A DNA stretch of 11,225 nucleotides, from positions 1 to 11,225 of the forward strand of contig CAJTXA010000045.1 in assembly GCA_910579865.1 (NCBI GenBank). The letters are read 5' to 3'. Position 1 is the stretch's first letter. Each line of letters opens with the position of its first letter. The notes under the pieces were generated by a model. It was not told the DNA's origin, did not search any database, and worked only from the letters and a program-made list of their open reading frames with translations. Position numbers and translations under genes: made by a program. Of the stretch, positions 1 through 4,863 are shown piece after piece. Source of the stretch: an uncultured Lachnospiraceae bacterium (GTDB lineage: Bacteria > Bacillota > Clostridia > Lachnospirales > Lachnospiraceae).

Positions 1-1
1 C

Positions 2-145
2 CACAATATAATACGGAAATGGTGTTTAAGTATATTAAAACTGGCAGAATTGTCACTTAGTATCAAAAGGCTTTCATTAAAAAAGAAGCGGTTTGCAATA
101 GGTTTACGTCCAGTAAAATTTTTAGAAGAGGTATTGAGTATTTAA
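2..145 (+). pseudogene. C-terminal fragment of a probable transposase (5' end outside window)
   Basis: An open frame runs from the left edge to a TAA at 143-145 and encodes about 47 residues with no start inside the window. It begins HNIIRKWCLSILKLAEL, is rich in Lys, Arg and Leu, and ends FLEEVLSI. The layout (an Ile-Arg-Lys-x-Cys-Leu-x-Ile-Leu-Lys helix, then a Ser-Ile-Lys-Arg patch, then a hydrophobic tail) resembles the C-terminal tail of DDE transposases of the ISAs1/IS4 type. That resemblance is from memory of the families and is weak for such a short piece. It could instead be the tail of an unrelated small plasmid protein. No matching inverted repeat was recognised after the stop. Confidence 0.3.
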
Positions 146-179
146 AAACTTAAAAAATAGTATATATATTTAAAATGGA

Positions 180-188
180 TGTTATAAT
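180..188 (+). promoter_or_regulatory. extended -10 promoter for the rep gene
   Basis: TGTTATAAT fits the extended -10 pattern TGnTATAAT with a perfect TATAAT hexamer. No good -35 hexamer lies 16-18 bases upstream, as is usual for extended -10 promoters. Transcription would start near 195, leaving a leader of about 100 nt before the rep start codon. Confidence 0.5.
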
Positions 189-193
189 TATTC

Positions 194-246
194 ATGCGTT
201 TGTCCTGAAATAAAAACCACGCATCTTGAAAAAGTGTGGTTTTTAT
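194..246 (+). promoter_or_regulatory. rep leader with two mutually exclusive hairpins
   Basis: Bases 210-220 (ATAAAAACCAC) are perfectly complementary to 236-246 (GTGGTTTTTAT), giving an 11-bp stem with a 15-nt loop. An alternative stem pairs ATGCGT (194-199) with ACGCAT (219-224). The two stems share bases 219-220 and so compete. Placed between the predicted transcription start and the rep ribosome site, they look like an attenuation or copy-number control element. The U-run after the larger stem is short (about 5), so terminator activity is uncertain. Confidence 0.45.
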
Positions 247-294
247 GATAAAGTAGCAAATATTAAACCAGATAAACAAAGGAGTGTGCGAAAT

Positions 295-1086
295 ATGGCA
301 CGAGGTAAGAAACGGACTGATGGGCAGCTGTCTTTTAATTTTTCACTTAATACTGGCAATTATGTAGTACAAGCGAATGACCTGGTTGGAGGTAAACAGT
401 CGTTAAAACTTAATAGTGCAAAATTGATAAGGGCTGCTATTATGCAGATTGTACCAGAAGATAAGGAACTAAAACCTTACATAATCACTATTAAAGAATT
501 ATCTGGACTGCTAAAGGTGTCTGAAAGCAACCTGTATCGGGATATAGATGACATAACAGATGATATTATGAAAAAACCAGTATTTATAAAAAGGGTTAGT
601 AAGGATACTGTTAAATGGGTTAAGATTGCATGGGTTACAAGCTGTGAGTATAATTCTGATATTGGGGTTTCTATAAAACTGAATGATGATTTGAAACCTT
701 TTTTGTTACAGCTAAAAGAACATTACACACAATATACGCTTGACAATATAATGGCTATGAAATCAACTTATTCTATAAGAATTTTTGAACTGCTTCAGGA
801 AAAAATAAAGACAAAGGTAATTGGACGTTCAGGTGAATATGTGCAGATATCATTGCAGGAATTGAGGGAATGCTGTGATTGTGAAGATAAATATAAACAG
901 TTTAACCATTTTAAAACAAGGGTACTTGATACAGCCTGTAAAGAAATCAACAGACTGACATTGTTCCGTGTAAAATATACTTATGTGAAACATGGCAAAA
1001 CCATTGTGGCAATAGTGTTCCATGTAAATATGAGTTATCATAATGGAAATGAAGAACAGAATGATACATATAAATTATGGGTATAA
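295..1086 (+). CDS. Rep_3-family plasmid replication initiator protein
   Basis: The 263-residue protein has the two-winged-helix layout of Rep_3 (RepB/RepE/Pi-like) initiators, which bind origin iterons and open the replication origin. Residues 22-140 fit the first winged helix, with a helix-turn-helix near IKELSGLLKVSESNLYRDI. Residues 145-245 fit the second, including the conserved MKSTYSIRIFELL helix (155-167) and the FNHFKTRVLDTACKEIN helix (203-219). I chose ATG at 295 because AAAGGAG lies at 278-284 with a 10-base spacer. A longer frame from a TTG at 226 would run through the leader hairpin and has no ribosome site. Length suits the family. No convincing iteron array was seen on either side, so the origin may lie outside the window or be diverged. 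The gene marks this DNA as plasmid or chromid-like. Confidence 0.9.
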   Translation: MARGKKRTDGQLSFNFSLNTGNYVVQANDLVGGKQSLKLNSAKLIRAAIMQIVPEDKELKPYIITIKELSGLLKVSESNLYRDIDDITDDIMKKPVFIKRVSKDTVKWVKIAWVTSCEYNSDIGVSIKLNDDLKPFLLQLKEHYTQYTLDNIMAMKSTYSIRIFELLQEKIKTKVIGRSGEYVQISLQELRECCDCEDKYKQFNHFKTRVLDTACKEINRLTLFRVKYTYVKHGKTIVAIVFHVNMSYHNGNEEQNDTYKLWV

Positions 1087-1095
1087 CATGGTATT

Positions 1096-1140
1096 TATTG
1101 TATGTTGGAACAGCAAAAATGACCATTTCAGCATACAATA
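1096..1140 (+). terminator. hairpin just after rep, possible terminator
   Basis: TATTGTATGTTGGAA (1096-1110) pairs with TTTCAGCATACAATA (1126-1140) over 15 positions, two of them G-U, with a 15-nt loop. It begins 9 bases after the rep stop codon. A clear U-tract is missing, so it may stabilise the transcript rather than terminate it. Confidence 0.4.
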
Positions 1141-1194
1141 GAATATTATTTGTATTTCATGCTACTAGCTTTATATTATTCAACACCTGATTCT

Positions 1195-1222
1195 GGGTTT
1201 GTCAAGTATTTTGTGTAAGTTT
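1195..1222 (+). repeat. IS256-family terminal inverted repeat (right end of a remnant)
   Basis: This 28-base stretch beginning GGGTTTGTCAAG matches 10714-10741 at 21 of 28 positions, and both point into transposase sequence. It lies 48 bases beyond the stop codon of the minus-strand transposase tail, where the right end of an IS256-type element belongs. Confidence 0.65.
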
Positions 1223-1269
1223 TTATTTTCAGGTGGCTGATTATTACATCGTCAGACACTTTTTTAGAC

Positions 1270-1404
1270 TCAATAATTCTCATATTTCAGGATTCGTGCC
1301 TGTAGATTATCATCCATGGAAAGCTGGTTGCGGACAAGTACCCAGTTTGATACAGGACGGCTGTTCCATTTTTTATACAGTTCCACAATGCGCAGGTAAA
1401 GTGC
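1270..1404 (-). pseudogene. C-terminal remnant of an IS256-family (mutator) transposase
   Basis: The minus strand encodes 44 residues and a TGA stop: ALYLRIVELYKKW, then PVSNWVLVRNQL, ending ARILKYENY. The Leu-Tyr...Lys-Lys-Trp...Asn-Trp...Asn-Gln-Leu pattern is the C-terminal signature I associate with IS256/mutator-type DDE transposases. The remaining roughly 350 residues, including the catalytic DDE residues, are absent. The fragment is in the same frame as, and directly follows, the TAA of the HEPN-like gene at 1405-2046, so a deletion or recombination joined the two. With the end repeat at 1195-1222 it is a dead IS remnant, not the same copy as the element starting at 10714. Confidence 0.65.
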
Positions 1405-2046
1405 TTAGTATTCTTTTTTCAGCACTTCTTTCAGGCTCATACTCATTGCTTCATCTATTGAATTTACTTGTTCTTGATGCATAATCACTGATGTTCGGGT
1501 ATTATGCGTTTGCCATTCTTCCTTTGGTTTATAATACAAATCAATATAATATTTACAAATTGAAAATAAGGCTGTTAATATCTTTGACAGGAAATCGAAA
1601 TTCCCCTCTAAAGAATCTTTTTCAAAAATATATCGCCATTCAATAAATCCTTTTTTAGATTTGTCTAGTTCTTCTAATAGCTTCTCTTCAGTCATAATAT
1701 CTGAAAATTCTTTAATAATCTTCTCTTTAGATTTGCTATCCAAACGCTCAAACAATTTTTTAATATCATGCCCTGTTGGAAATTTAGTGGAATTCTCTGG
1801 AATTTTTTTATTTTTTTCATTATCTTCCCAATAAATTACTGCATATATCCATTTAAGATAAAGTTCCACAGCGAAAAAACCGCTTGTTGCTGCAACTGAC
1901 AATAAATCATCACACTGGGGTTTTCCTATTCTATCGGCCTCTCCCTTTTTTAATGTCTTATAGTTAGTATAAAATCCATTAGCTGATAAATACATACTTG
2001 TTAAACTTGAATATTTTACTTTTTTAAAATTATGTTTTTCTTCCAA
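1405..2046 (-). CDS. HEPN-like helical protein, possible RNase toxin or defence effector
   Basis: A 213-residue, mostly helical soluble protein without signal peptide or membrane segment. FFAVELYLKWIYAVIYWED (58-75), TGHDIKKLFERLD (91-103), the FIEWRYIFEK segment (134-143) and the FLSKILTALFSICKYYIDLYY helix (152-172) recall HEPN-fold proteins, where an amphipathic Glu-Leu...Lys helix is followed by a Gly-His-Asp-Leu helix and a Trp-Arg-Tyr segment. An R-x5-H motif (R184, H190) lies near the C-terminus, within the R-x4-6-H spacing of HEPN ribonucleases but in an unusual place, so catalytic activity is uncertain. ATG at 2046 has GAAAAGGAG 10 bases upstream and a perfect consensus promoter. No partner antitoxin was found. 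The last residues before the TAA run straight into IS256 sequence, so the native C-terminus may be altered. Confidence 0.55.
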   Translation of the reverse strand: MEEKHNFKKVKYSSLTSMYLSANGFYTNYKTLKKGEADRIGKPQCDDLLSVAATSGFFAVELYLKWIYAVIYWEDNEKNKKIPENSTKFPTGHDIKKLFERLDSKSKEKIIKEFSDIMTEEKLLEELDKSKKGFIEWRYIFEKDSLEGNFDFLSKILTALFSICKYYIDLYYKPKEEWQTHNTRTSVIMHQEQVNSIDEAMSMSLKEVLKKEY

Positions 2047-2082
2047 GATTTAAATTCTCCTTTTCATTAAGGTTATTGTATA

Positions 2083-2111
2083 ATTATAATTCTTTTGCTA
2101 TCTTGTGTCAA
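2083..2111 (-). promoter_or_regulatory. consensus sigma-A promoter of the HEPN-like gene
   Basis: On the minus strand TTGACA (2106-2111) and TATAAT (2083-2088) are separated by exactly 17 bases. Both hexamers are perfect. The predicted start is about 30 bases before the ATG at 2046, so the gene should be expressed strongly unless repressed. Confidence 0.8.
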
Positions 2112-2128
2112 TTTTCTAACCCTATATC

Positions 2129-2364
2129 GATAGTGTAACTTTACCTGGGGAATTTTTGTAAAAGAATGGTAAATAGTGCATTTTTTTGTGGTATAATATA
2201 AAAAAGATGTTCCCTTTATTACAATTTCCAAACCAGGTAATTTCTCTGGTTTAAATCTTATTAATTAAAAACCAGCCAATTAAAGAAATCTACATATGAC
2301 ATTATACTTAAAAAATAGCACAATATATATAAGTTATCATGTACCCAGGTAAAGTTACACTATC
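2129..2364. mobile_element. 236-bp MITE-like element with 21-bp perfect terminal inverted repeats
   Basis: Bases 2129-2149 (starting GATAGTGTAACTTTACC) are the exact reverse complement of 2344-2364. The interior is A+T-rich and non-coding. It holds a hairpin AAACCAG/CTGGTTT (2230-2236 with 2246-2252) and a TATAAT-like sequence near 2191. A long perfect inverted repeat around 194 bp of non-coding DNA is typical of a miniature inverted-repeat transposable element mobilised by a transposase elsewhere. I could not define target-site duplications (flanks TATATC and TTTGTA do not match) or name the parent IS. Confidence 0.55.
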
Positions 2365-2871
2365 TTTGTACTGTTTCTGCATTGACAACTGTAGTACCCG
2401 TATGTAAAATAATAGTATCAAATTTAATTTTATTTTTTTGAACTATTTTGGAAAAGATGTGATTTAAGCTTTGCTTATATTTAATTATATTATAAAATAT
2501 TGAAGATTACATAATAAATTGTGGTTAATTAAGCTGTTTTTTCATCAATCAAAGGGAAAACTAACACTTAATAAATATCAGATATGGTCTTCAAAGGGAT
2601 TCGCAGATATCGATTAATTATGTCACTTGTGCAATTTTCAGATTTGCTCATTTATAATAATAAAAGAAACATATATTTATGGATCAAAAATCTTTGAATA
2701 TATGGAATTTGATAGAGTATTAGAATTTGATGAATAACTTGTAAAAAATTTAATGATATAAAAGTAAAATTTACGAATTGCAGAATATGATAGAATACTT
2801 AAATATGGGATTGAAAAATACAATATCATCTATTTTGACATTTCTGGTAAGAATATTGAAAGGAATTAGTA
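2365..2871. other. A+T-rich intergenic region with no supported gene
   Basis: About 500 bases with stops in all frames and no credible ribosome site until the AAAGGA at 2859-2864 that serves the next gene. A 32-codon frame without ATG (2771-2869) is too short to call. No clear promoter with both hexamers was found, so the promoter of the nuclease gene is unassigned. Confidence 0.6.
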
Positions 2872-3636
2872 ATGATACTTGTTACATGGAATATAAATGG
2901 TATAAGAAGTTTTCAAAAGAAATATGATTTAAAAGAGTTTCTGGGAAATTACAACATAGATATTATGAATTTGCAGGAAACAAAATTGGTAGAAGGATGG
3001 AATATAAAAAAGGAGTTACAATTATCAGAGGACTGGTATATTTATGAAAACACTGCATCTTCTCGAAAAGGTTATGCAGGAGTAGCGAGTATTTCAAAAG
3101 TCAATATGACACAGATGAAAATTGATTTTCCAAACGAACGTTTTCAGATGGATGGCAGAATGCTACTGTTTCAATATCAAAATTATTATATAATTAATAT
3201 TTATTTTCCGCAAGGAGGCCGAACGAAAAAGGATATTCCTTATAAATTAGAAGTTTGTGATTATATTACTGAAATGATTCAATCAAAACCAGGGAAGTGG
3301 GTTGTCCTTGGTGATTTTAATATGGTAAAGCAGGAATTGGATCTAGCACGTCCAAAACAAAATCGTAACAACAATATGTTTACGATTGAAGAACGAGAAC
3401 GAATGGCTCATCTGACGCAAATAGGACTAATAGATGTTTTTAGAAATACTTATCCCAATAAGCAAAAATTTACATGGTGGTCTTATGCTTATAATGCAAG
3501 AGAAAGAAATGTAGGGTGGCGATTAGATCATATTTTTATATCAGAATGTTTGAGGAACAGAATAAAACGAATAGAAATTTTGGAAGATGTATTGGGTTCC
3601 GACCATTGTCCGGTTTTAATAGAAATGGAGATGTAG
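2872..3636 (+). CDS. exonuclease III / AP endonuclease-family nuclease (ExoA/Xth-like)
   Basis: The 254-residue protein carries all main motifs of the endonuclease/exonuclease/phosphatase superfamily in the ExoIII branch. These are TWNINGIRS with Asn7, LQETKL with Glu36 (metal ligand), a Gly-Tyr-Ala-Gly-Val-Ala segment (67-72), YFPQGG with Tyr111, LGDFN with Asp148 and Asn150, WRLDHIF with Asp219, and GSDHCPV with Asp244-His245 (catalytic pair). Such enzymes cleave DNA 5' to abasic sites and have 3'-5' exonuclease and 3'-phosphatase activity, acting in base-excision repair in the cytoplasm. Length is normal (250-270). The Asn usual in Y-x-P-N is Gln114 here. ATG at 2872 has AAAGGA at 2859-2864. 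It stands alone and is convergent with the HD gene. It is probably an accessory paralogue rather than the chromosomal housekeeping copy, which is inference. Confidence 0.9.
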   Translation: MILVTWNINGIRSFQKKYDLKEFLGNYNIDIMNLQETKLVEGWNIKKELQLSEDWYIYENTASSRKGYAGVASISKVNMTQMKIDFPNERFQMDGRMLLFQYQNYYIINIYFPQGGRTKKDIPYKLEVCDYITEMIQSKPGKWVVLGDFNMVKQELDLARPKQNRNNNMFTIEERERMAHLTQIGLIDVFRNTYPNKQKFTWWSYAYNARERNVGWRLDHIFISECLRNRIKRIEILEDVLGSDHCPVLIEMEM

Positions 3637-3680
3637 CCTTTACCAATCCTGTTTCATTCGAGTACAAGATTGTAGGATAT

Positions 3681-3717
3681 GTCTAGTTAGACACAGATGA
3701 CCAGAAGAACCTCATCT
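3681..3717. terminator. weak hairpins between convergent genes
   Basis: The 101-bp gap between the convergent nuclease and HD genes contains a GTCTA/TAGAC palindrome (3681-3692) and AGATGA/TCATCT arms (3695-3700 and 3712-3717), followed by ATTATTT. They are candidate bidirectional terminators, but the stems are short. Confidence 0.25.
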
Positions 3718-3737
3718 ATTATTTAATATTAGGACGA

Positions 3738-4349
3738 CTAAGGTAATGTTGATTCGTTAAAGTGTATCATATCAACTAATTGATGTCTTGTTAATACACT
3801 TATTGTTTCATCATATTTTTTTTGATAAAGACTTTTTCCCTTTTTCGACAATTTATTCCAACTTCTATTCAGTTTATCTTCAACAAATTTTACCCCCTCT
3901 TCAATATCAAGCTTTCGTGTAACATATGCCAGGTATAGAAGAGAAGGTATATTATCAAAATGAGAAATTGCGTCAGCATCAGCTACACACTGTTCTTCTG
4001 ATGATGCTTTTTCCAATAACACACTACCTCTGTGGTGTAAAATACATTGTTTTACCTTTTCAATTTTATCCAAATCATAATTAAAACCAGATAAAATATC
4101 ATCAGCTATACGTGCACTATGGATATGATGGTCATTATACAAAGAATAATTGGTAATTGAAGCAATATCATGCAACCATGCAGAAATTAGTACAATCTCT
4201 AAATTTGCGCCATATTTATCAGACATATTTGCCACATTGTTTACCACTAGACAAATATGTCCATATACTCCAACCCCAAATTTATTCATTTCACTTTCAC
4301 TTCTCCGCAATACTTCTTTTTCTAGATAACTGATAATATCTGCTCTCAT
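3738..4349 (-). CDS. HD-domain metal-dependent phosphohydrolase
   Basis: The 203-residue protein has the ordered metal ligands of the HD superfamily: His31 (GHICLVVNNV), His60-Asp61 (AWLHDIAS), the HHIHSARIADDIL segment with His75/His77, His105-His106 (ILHHRG), and Asp124/Asp126 (DADAISHFD). The presence of the additional His sites between the HD pair and the final Asp suggests a two-metal member. These enzymes hydrolyse phosphomonoesters or phosphodiesters of nucleotides, but the substrate is not readable from sequence. ATG at 4349 has AGGAAGGAG at 4356-4364. It lies on the same strand as, and 514 bases downstream of, the CYTH-HD-radical SAM operon, with a repeat element in between. It may be a former operon member or a separate unit with its own leader. 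Confidence 0.85.
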   Translation of the reverse strand: MRADIISYLEKEVLRRSESEMNKFGVGVYGHICLVVNNVANMSDKYGANLEIVLISAWLHDIASITNYSLYNDHHIHSARIADDILSGFNYDLDKIEKVKQCILHHRGSVLLEKASSEEQCVADADAISHFDNIPSLLYLAYVTRKLDIEEGVKFVEDKLNRSWNKLSKKGKSLYQKKYDETISVLTRHQLVDMIHFNESTLP

Positions 4350-4400
4350 ATGCTCTCCTTCCTATATTGGCAAAGCCCTAAACCACTGATTTTTAATTTA

Positions 4401-4446
4401 TTTTGGTTTGATTTCCATCGACTTGCTGTGAGGGATTAAACCAAAA
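4401..4446 (-). promoter_or_regulatory. inverted repeat in the leader of the HD gene
   Basis: TTTTGGTTT (4401-4409) and AAACCAAAA (4438-4446) are exact complements, and the adjacent bases extend the pairing imperfectly. The structure lies 50-100 bases upstream of the HD start codon and is probably in its transcript. It could be an operator or a structured 5' leader; it resembles no riboswitch I can name. Confidence 0.35.
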
Positions 4447-4510
4447 GAGATTAAAAAAGATTATAGTTTATATAAGCATCCTTTTATACCATTTTATTAA
4501 GTTCATATAG

Positions 4511-4535
4511 CTTTACCTTAACTGCGATGGTAAAG
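4511..4535. repeat. small hairpin
   Basis: CTTTACC (4511-4517) and GGTAAAG (4529-4535) form a 7-bp stem with an 11-base loop, followed on the plus strand by TTTT. It may act as a weak terminator; a second looser repeat TTAGACA/TGTCTAA lies at 4570-4576 and 4599-4605. The rest of 4350-4643 shows no gene. Confidence 0.25.
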
Positions 4536-4643
4536 TTTTCCAATCCTGATGAGATCATGTTCCGATTCTTTAGACATATTTGTTTCTATACTGAGTACTG
4601 TCTAAGTTTCTATTAAATTTACAAAATAAATATATATAATAAA

Positions 4644-4836
4644 CTATAGTTCCGCAATGAAATTCTACTTACATTGTTGCGGAATATGGAGAATCTGCAC
4701 AAATACTCAAGTTTAAGATAAGCTGTAAGTTTATTCACTTATATGTAAGTAGAATTAATTAGACTTACAATTAACTCTACAAATGTTGTATTTATTGCAA
4801 TTCATTTGTAAGTAGAAAATTTATGCGGAATTATAG
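4644..4836. mobile_element. 193-bp element with 30-bp terminal inverted repeats and internal heptamer repeats
   Basis: Bases 4644-4673 match the reverse complement of 4807-4836 at 25 of 30 positions (CTATA-TTCCGCA...TTCTACTTACA). Inside are further copies of the heptamer TGTAAGT or its complement, at 4667-4673, 4724-4730, 4744-4750, 4763-4769 and 4807-4813. A second perfect pair TTCCGCAA/TTGCGGAA (4650-4657, 4677-4684) makes a hairpin within the left end. No ORF is present. It is most simply a MITE with subterminal transposase sites. A recombinase-controlled invertible segment or a regulator-binding cluster are alternatives. It separates the end of the radical SAM gene from the HD gene. Confidence 0.55.
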
Positions 4837-4863
4837 ATAAATATAACTTTCTAGTTCTTATAC

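Noticed and set aside
226..294. TTG-initiated extension of the rep gene by 23 codons
   Set aside because: The extension crosses the leader hairpin and lacks a ribosome site, while ATG at 295 has AAAGGAG at proper spacing.
1233..1484. Plus-strand frame of 83 codons
   Set aside because: It lies antisense to the IS256 transposase tail and the end of the HEPN-like gene, has no ribosome site, and its product resembles nothing.
2771..2869. Short frame just before the ExoIII-like gene
   Set aside because: It has no start codon or ribosome site and only about 32 codons in very A+T-rich DNA, which is expected by chance.
4644..4836. CRISPR array suggested by repeated TGTAAGT words
   Set aside because: Copies are short, in both orientations, and irregularly spaced (14-57 bases), with no uniform repeat or spacer.
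4644..4836. Phase-variable invertible promoter
   Set aside because: Inverted ends are suitable, but no convincing promoter was found inside on either strand and the serine recombinase is about 3.7 kb away; kept only as an alternative to a MITE.
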